Assembly: GCA_021018995.1 (NCBI GenBank)
Contig: CM037585.1
Location: forward strand, 118,380,331-118,444,330
Reading direction: 5' to 3'
From: Chloranthus sessilifolius
Taxonomy: Eukaryota; Streptophyta; Magnoliopsida; Chloranthales; Chloranthaceae
DNA: 64,000 nt
The position numbers and the translations under genes were made by a program. The notes under the pieces were generated by a model. That model did not search any database and had not been told where the DNA came from. It saw only the letters and a program-made list of their open reading frames with translations. Shown piece after piece: positions 11,078-21,807 of this stretch (position 1 is its first letter; each line of letters opens with the position of its first letter).

Positions 11078-11748
11078 TGTCATGGAGTCACTCGCCCAGA
11101 AGTGTCAGCCTGTGCGACACCTAATTCTCGATGCGCTAAGCCAGCCTAATTCAACTCACAACCCTGTGAAGGAATGCAACAGGTTAGAGAAGTCTTATGC
11201 GGATTCTCGAAGGCAACTAAGAATGTGATAGGCTACGACAATTAGAGGGGCAGCCCTGCTTTGGGAGTAGACCTGCACCACGGGGGTGGCTGGAAACCAT
11301 CCCAAACACAATCGCCCTAATACACAACATAACTAAAGCGACTAAGCACCAAACACCAAGCAAAGCCCGGATGCACGCACTCAAGCCCACAAGGCTAATG
11401 CACATGTTAGGTCAGGGGACTCCAGCTCATGTCCCCCTATATAAGGGTAAGACAGTAGTTATGAAAAAATAATGGAAGAACCTCAAACATATTGGCTTGA
11501 CATACTGCCCACATGGCACGCATCCTCCACACCAATAAGCCCGCAACTCCCCTCATCGACCCCCATACGACCATGTTGCGACCATGTCTCAACTCTTCAT
11601 GCCATTGTGTCGCGACACCCTTGTGGCCCATGACCAACACACTCGATGCAGCCCTCATGGCTTGTGAGGCACTTAAGATGCACTGATGAGGAGAAGAAAA
11701 ATGGCCCTACGACTGACCTGAATGGTCGCACCGCATGCCCCCGTCACA
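11078..11748 (-). repeat. Element F 5' LTR
   Basis: Plus-strand reading starts TGTCATGGAG and ends CCCGTCACA. Pairs with 8814-9487. Confidence 0.85.
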
Positions 11749-12061
11749 GACGTCTGACCTTATATCATTTATTATCGTTGTCAGAACCTTAAATGAGAAG
11801 TGGATGGAGCGGATCGGAATTCGGTGTGTGACATCATGGTTTGCAATTGCTATCATTACTATTCAAAAATACTATTTAAGGCAGCAAATTTGTGAATTAA
11901 AAATTTTCAAATTACTTTTTTGCTTTACCCTAATTTTAATTTTCTCATAGCACAGTAAGAAGACACATCGAAGTAGTGAACTCCTTTTTCATTTTTATAG
12001 AACAAAGTGAGTGTCATTTTATATTCATTCCTCTTCAAATATGCTCCATCCCTTCCTTGAT

Positions 12062-12176
12062 GGAGCGCTAACGCTTCTTTCATGGTGCGTTAGTGCCTCT
12101 GCACCTCTATTTAGAGGCACAATCGCTTCATGTAAGGAGCACTAACGCTTCTTATTGAAACCATCAGTGCTTCTAT
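12062..12176. repeat. GAAGCG palindrome array, 22-nt pitch
   Basis: Units with cores at about 12065, 12087, 12117, 12139 and 12161, in one run of two and one run of three, each at 22 nt. Lies just upstream of the first recognisable coding segment of the DUF1985 pseudogene. Confidence 0.8.
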
Positions 12177-12337
12177 CTACAACGAGGAAGCAACGACATT
12201 CCTTTTTTATATCTTCTTTTGTAACTTCTTATGATTCACAAATTTTCAAGATGGTTACAAGACCCCAGCGAATAAGTGTACCATTGTGAAAGTGTCGGTC
12301 GATCTACAACGAGGCCACTGAAGATAGGAAAACTCTG

Positions 12338-12960
12338 CTAACGGATTCAGCCTTCAAACAATTCTTTTTAGCACCGAAGGGAGTGAAAAGTGTCAACGGC
12401 CTCCTAGACGCAATTATCAAGTTTTGAGTTGAGAAAAACATCTTGGATTTTGAGAATGGCACTATTAAATTTTGCCCACTTGATTTTTGCTTAGTAACTG
12501 GTCTTCGAATGACTGGCCCCTGTCAATAACCTCCCTCCAAGCCCCTTCTCGAAGACCAAACGATCAAAAATAAGTTTTTCAGGGACAGTAACCCTGTAAA
12601 GAGGGGAGACATCCTCAATGCCATTAATGGCGTAGCTAAGGGTGCCGACGAGGACTTCCTGAAGCTCTATTTGTTGTTCATCCTCATCACCGTCTTCTTT
12701 CTAAACACAAAATGTACTCTTGACGGCCCCCTACCTTGATCTCAATGATAATTTCTCAAATTTCAATGAATATCCATGGGGTGATGCGACGTACAAGCAC
12801 CTTTTGTAGTGTGTGTGGACAAAGCAAAGAGAAATTAGAGAATAGCAGAGAGGGCAAAGGTTGTATGAGATTATAATATTTATGGTTGCACAATTGCTCT
12901 GCAGATAATGTCGCCTACTCTAATTTTGAGGGTAATATGTCTGCTCTAATTTTGTATTTT
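12338..12960 (+). pseudogene. DUF1985-like segment of the above
   Basis: From 12338 one frame reads FKQFFLAPKG, VNGLLDAIIKF, a stop, then ILDFENGTIKFCPLDFCLVTGLRM. The pattern of a hydrophobic helix, a short G-x-I/F-x-F strand and the 'TGL' turn matches the DUF1985 family as I know it. Further fragments (EYPWGDATYKHL near 12770-12810) fit the later part of the domain. Several stops and shifts. Confidence 0.65.
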
Positions 12961-13169
12961 ATTTCCTATAAATCCCATAAAAATTTCATCAATATGTTCT
13001 TCCTCAGATCTGAGCATACGAGATCAACCCGAAGAGCGCCCCAACGAGGGTTGAAGGCATCGCCCGTTTTCCAAGGTTACTGAAATGAGAGGTAAATGAG
13101 AGTACGAGAAAGTTCTACATCAAAGACTTTGACTATAAGGTAATTTCTATACAAGGTGATATCGCTTTC

Positions 13170-13380
13170 CAACCGAGGAGCATTCACTTCACATTAGAAG
13201 CGATTGCACTTCTACTACGAGGGGCAATCTCTTCACATAAGATGCGATGGCACGTCTACGTCGAGACGCAATCATTTCACAGAAGAAGCGATAGAGCGGC
13301 TATTTCTAACATGCATTCGCTTCTTGTAAGAAGTGATGGCAGGGTTACGCTAAGGCGCAATCGCTTCATAACGAAGCGAT
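13170..13380. repeat. Long GAAGCG palindrome array, 22-nt pitch
   Basis: About nine units. The unit ends (TTC-type) fall at about 13212, 13234, 13256, 13278, 13300, 13323, 13345 and 13367: a nearly uninterrupted 22-nt ladder. It lies between two coding segments, that is, in an intron. Confidence 0.8.
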
Positions 13381-13695
13381 GTCGATTTTCTTAATTCTTT
13401 ATCATTCATCAATAATATGGAAAATATATATTCTTGTAAGCCTTTCGGGAACTGGAGTGCACACTCTATGAGAAGACCCAGCTTGTGATAGAAGATTTAT
13501 TGCGATCAGAGCAGAGATCTACAAAAGCGGGTAAAGGACCTATTGTCCCTCTCATTATTGTGTGGAGGAAGAGGTCAGACATTGATGATATTGACCTAGA
13601 GGAAGAGGAAGAGGGAGAAGAAGAAGAAGAGGCTCCCAAAGCTCGTAAGTTCATGAAATCACAGATTGTTGAATAATGGATGCAATCTGCAGATG

Positions 13696-15070
13696 TGGTT
13701 GTGCTGGTTATATGTGTCTCTAATTAAGTATTAACTTATTGCAAGTGCACAATGGATATTATAGTACTAGCAAAGGATCGTTCCCACAGAGACAAGTTTA
13801 TATATATAATAATTTAATTTTTCTGAAAACTTATACTTATCTTTTAAGATCATAAACTACTGAAAAAATATGAATAAAGAATTATTTCTTAATCTAAATT
13901 GTAGAAAATAAATCCTAAATCCTCCTACTTCAGATTATGGTCGTCAATCACAATCTTCAGCTATCGGATGTTTACAAATTTAAAATACCATTATACTATA
14001 TCTCACTCTTCTTAAATTTGGGTGTCAATCAAAAACTAGCCTCATTCAATATAGATTTATACTAATCAACAATCTTCTAAAACTTAGGCATCAATCAAAT
14101 TCTAGAAAACTGAATATGGAAAAGTAAAAGCGTTACACTAATCTGCAAACTTCAATCTAAGTCGTCAATTCAAATTAAAATTCGAAGATGTTTACAAAGT
14201 AGAAAATTGCAATAAAATAAATCTAAACTAGAAAGCAAAATAAATTTTTGTTATATCCTTCACCCCTCAGCTACAGGCGTCAATTGCTTCTGAGAAACTA
14301 TGGATACCTAAACTAAACTACTCTAATGTTGATTGAAAGAAAACCCAACCTCAGTCGTCAATTGATGCTGAGAATTTCTTCGATGGTTATTCTTATACCA
14401 AACCCTCTTATTTATAGATCATAAGGGGTCGGTTTACAAAACTCTTAATTATAATAAAAGAAATTAAACTATCCTAATATAACTCTACTCTAATCTTATA
14501 GTTCCTTACTTTCTATTCTGTTGATGTACTTATAGATTTCTTACTTTGTTTCAGCAGCAGAGTCCTCTTAAGATTCTTATTGGTCAATCTCCCAGATCTG
14601 TGATCAACCAAACTTCTAAGATAAGAATTCTTCTAATTTTATGCATGGCGATGTTCACTCTCACGTGATCAACAACTTTAAAAAGTCTCTTCTCTAGAAA
14701 ATCATAAATCATGATTTTCTATTCTTTACTTTCTATACACTTCCTATTAGACGATTTTCTTTTTATGATTCATCGCTTTTCTTATATCACACTCTTTTGA
14801 ATGGCTTCTTCTGAAGAATCGTAAATTATAATTTTCTATAGTTTTCTTTTTGTAAAACATGATTTTTCATTCTTTCAGCAGACGGTGAATTGTCTTTTAG
14901 TTTAATCGTCTTTTTATTGCTTTATGAGTTCATTTTGATAAATATTAGCATTTTAGTTCTCTTTTATTGTTTATCTTTAATATCTGCGCATCGGTAACTT
15001 ATTAGTAACAAACTAAGTCCTAGCATCACTAAGTTAAGAGTGATAAATTGGTATATTATGTGGCTGATCA
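13696..15070 (-). mobile_element. Solo LTR E1 with perfect 5-bp TSD
   Basis: A 1375-bp LTR without internal region, minus orientation, starting TGATCAGCCACATA at 15070. It is flanked by AGATG at 13691-13695 and AGATG at 15071-15075. It matches, in reverse complement, the solo LTR at 22598-24108 over its whole length, apart from the last ~40 bp. It interrupts the DUF1985/Ulp1 pseudogene just after its acidic exon. The GTGCACTTGCAA and CCCACAGAGAC phrases near its 3' end recall the Athila LTR end. Confidence 0.85.
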
Positions 15071-15319
15071 AGATGCAAGAATTACAAACTGTCAGAGATT
15101 AGTCAGAGAGTGGAGTACAAGTTTCGACGACCTCAGACTACAGGTTCTCAAGCTTGAACAAGAGAACTAGAAACTGAAGCAACATAATGCCCAAGTCTTG
15201 AAGGAGCAGGGCTATATGAGGCGGCAGATGATCCTGATCCTTCAAGATTAAGCCTGTCTGTGGATCAATTGAAAAAAATATCCAAGGTATGCTATTTGTT
15301 TAAAGCTTATGATGCGATG

Positions 15320-15430
15320 TGTCAGCGCTTCCAAATGACTCGCTACGAAGCATCGACGCATCGTTTATGAAGTGTCAACGCTTCGTTTATGAAGTGTCGA
15401 CACTTTGTCTATGAAACACCGACATTTCTT
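15320..15430. repeat. GAAGCG palindrome array, exact 22-nt pitch
   Basis: Units beginning GAAGCATCGACG, GAAGTGTCAACG, GAAGTGTCGACA and GAAACACCGACA follow each other at exactly 22 nt (cores at about 15350, 15372, 15394, 15416), with a TTTAT-type spacer. Intron position. Confidence 0.85.
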
Positions 15431-16439
15431 TACTTAATAATACGTCTATGCTCTCATATTGCAGGACAATACTGTGGCGAGAAGCATGTTGGTGCTCGTG
15501 GGAAACACTAGACAGCTATCCCCCAACCAAAAATGTTTGCCACCAGTTCCTCCTATGTCGTCATGCATCACCTACCACCGATTGTGATCCCACCTCAAGA
15601 CTCTACACCCCAGTTCCAACCCTAAACCTAGCCCCATCCTCCTACTACCTCCAGAACCCAACCCCAACCCCAACCTCCTACCCAATCCGAACCCCCACCT
15701 CTCACAAAGTCTAAACCCCAATCTCCTACAAATTCCAAACCCCAACACCAGCCTCCACCACCATCACCAACTGCGTCTCATGACTTCGGTCATGACATGC
15801 CCATTACACAGACATGCACCAAGGAGAAGTCTTCAATGCAAGCTGTAGAAGAAGACGACGACTAAGATGGCTCAGTCGCCTTCAGGAGATGTGAGAGGAA
15901 TCAGGGTAAAGCTCCCATAGTGATTCCTCCCACACAAACTCTCTCTAAAAGAAAGGGAGAGTTGGTCTCCCAACCTATAAAAAGAAGGCTAAAATGGGGA
16001 GGGACCCCAACATCAGCGACAACTTATATGAAGGCTATTTAGGAAAAGCCCGACAGTGAGAACGAGTAAGTATATCCCCTCACCATAGTTATTGCGGGCA
16101 TAAGTATATCCCCTTGTGCTTTAACTTATGTCTGAATTTGAATATAAGACTATGATCTCGACTGTTTAGGGCCAACACATTACCTTCGAGCAACTGCACA
16201 ACCTACGGGCCCCAACGAAAATAGAAGACCCAGTAAGTTTTAATCTCCATTGAAACGCGTCGCTTTTTTTATTCCATATTGATATTTTTACCTTCATATA
16301 TAAATAATGTTCACGTACTTTAGGGTCATTGACAAGCGGGAGGACAAGCAATATGACACCTTTAAGAATAAATTCAGGATGTCCCCTGTGGCGCTCAAAT
16401 GCATGACATCGGATTTTAAAGCATTTGAGAAGAATAATA

Positions 16440-17075
16440 AGGAGAATGTAGCTTTCCTCCTTGCCGACATAGGGGGACTATGCAAGGCTTATGCCCAATT
16501 TTTGATGCGCAACATGGCACCAAGCCAATGGCGTGTTTCCTCATCAATAAGAATCACGCATTGTCTGCGATAGACTGTGAAGAGATATTTATTCCAATTC
16601 ACATTGACCAGCCACTCCACTGGGCGCTTGCTTTGGCCACCTCCTCAAACCATTAGATCATTGTCGTGGACCCTTGCCCGAACCAGCATCCGGCCTCCAA
16701 ATTTGCGAAGGAGATCAGGGCCCTAGTAAGATTGAAGAGCCTCCAAAGAAGCGATTGAAGCGCTAGTGCTACTAAGTCGAAGCGTCGACGCTTCTTATCG
16801 GTAGCATCGGGGCGTCAGTACCCCCAAAGCTTCTCTATCGTTGCATCAGGGCCCCGCCCCCTTGTATTTTCTAAATGTCTGTGTAACCTCTCTCCATTTT
16901 TTTTACAGACGTAGTATTTGCCTGCCTTATTATATATGCACGACGCAATAGATACAATTTCTGGGGAATATCGTTGAAACTGTTTGGGTGTAAGTAACGC
17001 ACCATACTAAGGAAACGGTTATGACTGTGGGATTTTTGTGATGAAGTACGTTGATTATTTCAGTAGTGACCTCCA
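16440..17075 (+). pseudogene. Ulp1 (C48) catalytic core of the above
   Basis: SUMO-protease-like cysteine peptidase core. FIPIHIDQPLHWALA has the catalytic His at 16618-16620; VVDPCPNQ holds the Asp; NGYDCGIFVMKYVDYF holds the Cys at 17026-17028. The GAAGCG array at 16745-16850 separates the His/Asp exon from the Cys exon, which marks an intron. An in-frame stop follows the His motif and a one-base shift precedes it, so the enzyme cannot be made as read. Confidence 0.75.
16745..16850. repeat. GAAGCG palindrome array in Ulp1 intron
   Basis: Units such as GAAGCGATTGAAGCG and GAAGCGTCGACGCTTC, the latter a perfect 16-bp palindrome. Same family as the other arrays of this relic. Confidence 0.75.
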
Positions 17076-17439
17076 TCTCACACTTATATAGGGTGGCATC
17101 CCTCGTTTTAGGGTCGAGATTGGACAAGTCATTGCTACGCACCAGGAAGAGAATTAGGATGCCAGTAACGATATTGAATCGCTGATTTAAATTTATTGTT
17201 ATACATAAATGTACTTTAAAATTTATTGTTACAGAAAGTATGTTCTTTAAAATTTGTTGTTAAACAAAGCATGTACTTTAAATTTTTTGTTATATCTCCT
17301 TACACAGGATTGATACAATGTAAACTTAAAATTGTTCAATTTATACACAAAAATTATTTCTAGGATTTGTTATTATACCTCCTTACAATTTATCATTTTA
17401 GACTTTACAATTTATCCTTGAAAGATTTACACCTTCTAT

Positions 17440-17725
17440 GCAGAAGCGCCAAAGCTTCTTATTGGTAGCGCTGAAACTTCAATGTCGAAGTGCTGACGCC
17501 CATTATTGGTAGCGCTAGCACTGCTTGGTAGAAGCGACAAACCCCATTCAGTGTAGCAGTAGAAGTTAACACCATACACAATCGAATTTACCCAATGACG
17601 CGTCAGCGCTCCTTATTGGTAGCGCTAACGCTTCTTCCACGACGTGCGAACGCTCCCTATTGGTCGCACTGGTGCTTTTCTTTGAAGCGCTCCTTATTGG
17701 TAGCGTTGGCATTCGTCTCAATAAT
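17440..17725. repeat. GAAGCG palindrome array, paired, 22-nt pitch
   Basis: At least four pairs with cores at 17446/17468, 17490/17512, 17600/17622 and 17644/17666, all exactly 22 nt apart. In this array the spacer TTATTGGTAGCG is itself repeated. Confidence 0.85.
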
Positions 17726-18459
17726 GCACGGAAACTAATAGCATAATGATGAATACAAACAATTGCTGAAATAATGTTAGAAAAGACTATTTCATTGGAA
17801 CTCTCAAACGTCATCCCTCCTTTTGGGGCAGTGCACAATAGATGAAAGCACATGTCTATGTAATTTGGTTGTTATTTAAAAGGATCATTGTGCTCAGTTT
17901 GTTTTATCTCACATCTTTCCTTCGCTTTTCGTCTCCTCTCCTCTCATCTGCCTCAACCCCGTAGGACCGAAATGCAACGCAACGGTTTACGGAGGAGCCA
18001 CCAACTGGTGTGCTAGCATTTTGTCCGTTCTTACGATGGTTCGGCGATCGACATCCACGACGATAATGAGTTGGTCATCGTCCCCGACCACAACGACCAT
18101 GTGGTCCCCCCCCGTCGAAGTTATCTTTATTCCAGACGACAACAGCCTTGTTATAGTGTCGGAGGAAGCTCCACTGGCTCAAGAGCCCCTTTTTCTCCCG
18201 GCTCCAGAGCTGGTGGTTCCCCTAACTCCAGAGAATAAATAACACTCTGACAAATCATTTTGTGGCTTAAATAATGGTCTGACAAATGGATTCTCCCATT
18301 CAAAGAAAAAATGTACTCAATTATAATTGTAGGCCAACCGTATAAAAAAATAGAATCAATCATTCAAATTAATAATGAACGCATATATATATATATATAA
18401 AGGAATAAACACTTAAAAGGATTACCACGGTCCATTAAATTCCAAATTACAACTCGGAT

Positions 18460-18625
18460 CAAATAGGCGCTCAGGCTTCTAAACGAAGCATTGACGAAGC
18501 TCCCATGCATCATAAACGGAATGCCAACTCGTTATCATTTTGTAAACGAGGTGTCAGCGCTTCCAAGCAAAAGCACCCACGCTTCGTATTCGAAGCATCG
18601 TCGCTTCCAAATCGAAGCGATTGCA
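18460..18625. repeat. GAAGCG palindrome array
   Basis: Degenerate units including GCGCTCAGGCTTC, GAAGCATTGACGAAGC and GAAGCGATTGC. The first two are 21 nt apart. Last array before the transposase pseudogene. Confidence 0.7.
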
Positions 18626-18689
18626 CTTTTCATAAAATTGAGTCAATGTGACTCTATAATACTACACTTTCCATCGTCCCCTATTCTCT

Positions 18690-20618
18690 TTGGCTCTGTC
18701 CAGTGATAGCGGCCATCATCTTGACCTTCTTTATCGGACAAGTTATGATTTTATGACCCAACTCACCATAGCCCTTACAATTTCCTTCTCTGCTTCTTTG
18801 ATTGTTCAATACTAACCTCTATTCCAGACTTCATTCTATCATTGTTGTTTCACTTATCTTTGGTGGCACATCGTACTGGATCTCGTACTGTAATATTGGG
18901 TTGCTCTTGCAATGATATTCCTTGGCTCGCCTGGGAGAGCCACCCGGAGAGGCCGCGATACTAGTGGTTCTTTCATTCTCCTCTTCCCTTCTAATGGCCT
19001 CTATGCCTCTTAATAATTTCATCATCCCTCCCAACGAGTAATCCACCAAGCGAAGCGACTGCATCCCAACTGAATTGACTTGAGTCTAGCTTCTCTCACC
19101 TTCAATATTTTTATCGTAGATAAAGAATTGGTATACTCTTTCTCACCAACTCTCAAACATATAGTACTGTATCTAGCGTCTTTTGTCCATCAAGGTAGAA
19201 TGTATTTAGATGGAATTTAGTCTATATCTTCCTTATAGTAAATATGGAAGATGTGAGAACACAACAAGCCCTCCGTCTCAAAGTGCTTGCAATCACAAGT
19301 GTCCAAAGCATCTCCACATACGAAACGAACCTTGAATATTCGACCACTATCCTCTGTCATCCCCACCACTTCTATCTACTTCATATACTTTAACCTCCCC
19401 GGTGGGACTTAAAGGAAGCAAACTTTCGAAACTCAGTGTGAAATCTATAGAACATGGTTCTCGTATACACAATAAAGGCATGCCTCTCGATTAAATTTCC
19501 AACCAAGAAATCCGGTGTCATAGACATTGAGATAAAATCCTCTCTATTTTCTTTATCACGATGAGATTGGATGGCAAAATTGTATTGCTTGATTAATTTC
19601 GACAAACCCGTTTGGGCACTGACATAGTTATCAAAGAAGGAATTTATACTTTCACCACGTTGCATAGTGGCCATACCAACCCAGAAGTTATCACTCAAGT
19701 AGCATGAATTTCATTTGCTTCTATCGTACATTTATTTGAACCACACATTGTCTTGCAATTGAAAACTCTCGATGAGTTTTCCTATCTTCTTTCAAAATTA
19801 TCAATCACATGATCGAACTTGCACTGATTGTAATTTTTTCTAAAATTCTCAAACCTTAGCTTCAGCTGGTAGCAATGGTTCAGTTCATTCCTCCCAATGT
19901 GCCATATGCAGAGGTAATGCAAAGTTTTCGAAAGGACTTCGGAGATGGCCTTACTCATCTTATAGCATTAATCGGTGATAATTGCATTAGGTTGTTTATC
20001 ACCTATGCACTTCGGCCACATTTTAAACAATCAAATGAATGTTTCCTCCGTCTCATCCACGAGCAACACACATCTAAAAAGTGTCGTCTGCCAAACCCCC
20101 ATAACTGTGGTGAACGGTAGCAGCAATTTGTTCATTTTGTAAGTGGTGTTGAATACCACCACATCACAAAAATATTGATACGTAATTTGTGCCTATGATA
20201 AGCCCAAAATATACTTCGCATACGATATTCTTCGTCTAGTTCGGCTTCAAAGAGGAAACCATCTTTTTTATTCTACCTATCAATGAAAGTTTTGATGACA
20301 GTCATGCACATCGGATGGCTATTACTCTCCTCTCTTATCTTCTTTAGATAATCCTAAGTTTGTCGAGGGCTTACCATCACACTAGCCTCTCCATTCAAAC
20401 TCGACAAAATAGTAAAAATCTTCGAAGAATAAATGATGTCATCAAATACTCCTATCAACGATTTACTTACCCCATTCATCTTATTATGAAATCGTAATTC
20501 CTCCACCTTCGTCGTTGTAAATAACTAATGATTATGTGGCTCTCTAAATTTTATTAACTCTCATAACTTTATCTCGTCGATCATAATCTTTAACCTTGCC
20601 TCACATTCACATCTGTTG
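18690..20618 (-). pseudogene. FAR1/FRS-type MULE transposase, 5'-truncated
   Basis: Minus-strand relic of a MURA-like transposase of the FAR1/FHY3 (FRS) branch. In order from 20618: the end of a FAR1 zinc-finger domain (CECEARLKI ... PHNH), EEYRMRSIFWAY, a transposase core with DETEETFI and KQPNAIITD, then LCIWHIGRNEL, SDNFWVGMATMQRGESINSFF (19698-19390), a SWIM zinc finger CDCKHFETEGLLCSHIF (19303-19245), and a knuckle-like CKGYGELGHKIITCP with the second Cys lost (about 18700-18760). Several stops and frameshifts. The N-terminal half of the zinc-finger domain is missing because element D begins at 20619. Probably the transposase of the MULE that also carried the DUF1985/Ulp1 gene. Confidence 0.8.
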
Positions 20619-20782
20619 TGTAATGATTCAAATTTCACGTCTTTGATACACTTAATTTATTATGTGTGCCTAATAGTGTATACACCGCATGCTTTGATTT
20701 TCAAAATATTTTAATTAAAAATATATGATTTGATTTTTCAAAACTCTTATATTTATTTTCGTCATTAATTGACACAAGTTAT

Positions 20783-20838
20783 GTGGTAGCCTATTGGTTA
20801 GAGGCTTGAGTTTGAGACAAGAGGTCAGAGGATCGAAC
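20783..20838 (+). other. tRNA-like segment (A/B box) in LTR
   Basis: GGTAGCCTATTGGTTAGAGG resembles a pol III A box region and GGATCGAACC, about 40 nt later, resembles a B box (GGTTCGAACC with one change). It lacks the rest of a cloverleaf. A tRNA-derived SINE head or an old tRNA fragment is possible; it is not a functional tRNA gene. Confidence 0.35.
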
Positions 20839-21409
20839 CTTAATATATAAGTTTTAAACTTTTATTTTGTACCTTGAAGTAAATGCTTATACATTCCTCT
20901 TTGGTGTGTTAGCATAACACTGAATATTTTCCTAATAGGTTATAAAGGTGTATTATGGGAAAAATTCCAAATCGTAATCTCATTTAGAGTTCTTCTTAAT
21001 AATAGAAGTTCTTCCTGTAAAAAAACCCTAGAGACCTTAGAGAAGAGATTCTAGATCCTCCTTTTCTAGAGTTTTTCTTTTTAGAAGATCGGCGAGACGT
21101 TTGCACCTGTTTTCAAGCGGCCTTCGCCTCTTTCAAAAGCTATCATCGTAGTGAGAAACTCGATCAAATTACGGAGATACGATTAATCTAGGTATGAAGA
21201 AATCATATTTTCCCTTAAAACTTAAAATATCGATTTTAAACATGAGTTTTATATTAGTTAAATATTTTATTGCATAAATAACGAATGGAATGCTTAGATG
21301 TAATGCATGCTACGCTCGATGTATTTTGATGTTGATGTTTTTGGCTAAAATTGGATTAAAGTCCCATCATGAAATTTGAGAGACTTTGGGGTGTGCTCAT
21401 TGGTCGAAA

Positions 21410-21640
21410 TTGATCAATCGAGTTTGGAGATCGATCGATTGATTTATGAATGATAATTCACAGTATGCTCACAGGTTGAAATTGATTGACCGAGTTTGAG
21501 AAATCGATCGACCGATTTCCTACTGATAATTTATTGAATGTTCACGAGTTGGAATCGATCGATCGAGTTTAACTGAAACGGGTTTTGAAAAATCTCGAGA
21601 AAATCGATCGATCGAGCTAAGAAATCAATCGATAGATTCT
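21410..21640. repeat. ATCGATCGAT-type palindrome pairs in D LTR
   Basis: Pairs GATCAATCGA (21412) / GATCGATTGA (21433), GATTGACCGA (21484) / GATCGACCGA (21506) and GATCGATCGA (21606) / a degenerate partner at 21627 are 21, 22 and 21 nt apart. A further ATCGATCGATCGAG stands near 21556. Same pair architecture as in the Athila and Tekay C/B elements, with a different palindrome. Confidence 0.8.
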
Positions 21641-21807
21641 GGGCTGAAAACTTTCACATTCAGTTTATTTTACAAAAGTTTGATTAAATGCCAACGTTTA
21701 TGATCAATGATTTTATTCACATGCACCTTAATATTTTATGATGGTCCCCGGATTGCATGATTAAGTCACATGAACATGATGAAATGTTAAACAATAATCA
21801 TGTTTGA

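Larger units (their letters stand above)
8814..11748 (-). mobile_element. Element F: gag-only LTR retrotransposon
   Basis: Two LTRs of about 670 bp flank only 1.6 kb, which encodes gag and a zinc knuckle but no protease, reverse transcriptase or integrase. This is the layout of terminal-repeat retrotransposons with a gag domain (TR-GAG). PBS and polypurine tract show minus orientation. It is inserted in the second GAAGCG-bearing repeat of the MULE relic; flanks AAACG (left) and AGACG (right) are a likely 5-bp target duplication with one mismatch. Confidence 0.85.
12242..17145 (+). pseudogene. DUF1985 + Ulp1-protease (C48) MULE-borne gene, broken
   Basis: A multi-exon relic. The first part (about 12338-12960) reads like DUF1985, ending in FCPLDFCLVTGLRMTG, then RGDILNAINGVAKGADEDFLKLYLLF. 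A later exon (13440-13676) ends in an acidic run and is interrupted by a solo LTR; proline/glutamine-rich sequence follows (15480-15860). The last part (16440-17075) carries a Ulp1/SENP cysteine-protease core: HW, then VVDP, then DCGIFVMKY, the His-Asp-Cys triad. In-frame stops and shifts make it a pseudogene. Its introns hold the 22-nt palindrome arrays. Genes of this kind are carried by plant MULEs (VANDAL-like or Kaonashi-like); DUF1985 is the domain I associate with VANC anti-silencing proteins. A host Ulp1 gene is less likely because of the neighbouring transposase. Confidence 0.75.
17146..18689. other. Intergenic part of the MULE relic
   Basis: Lies between the 3' ends of the convergent Ulp1 and FAR1-type pseudogenes. 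It is AT-rich (17190-17410 with repeated AAATTTATTGTTA-type phrases), then carries GAAGCG arrays. The frame at 18021-18242 has no recognisable similarity and I do not call it a gene. Confidence 0.55.

Noticed and set aside
18021..18242. 73-codon frame with Pro/acidic composition
   Set aside because: No similarity recognised and no exon context; kept only as part of the MULE intergenic stretch.
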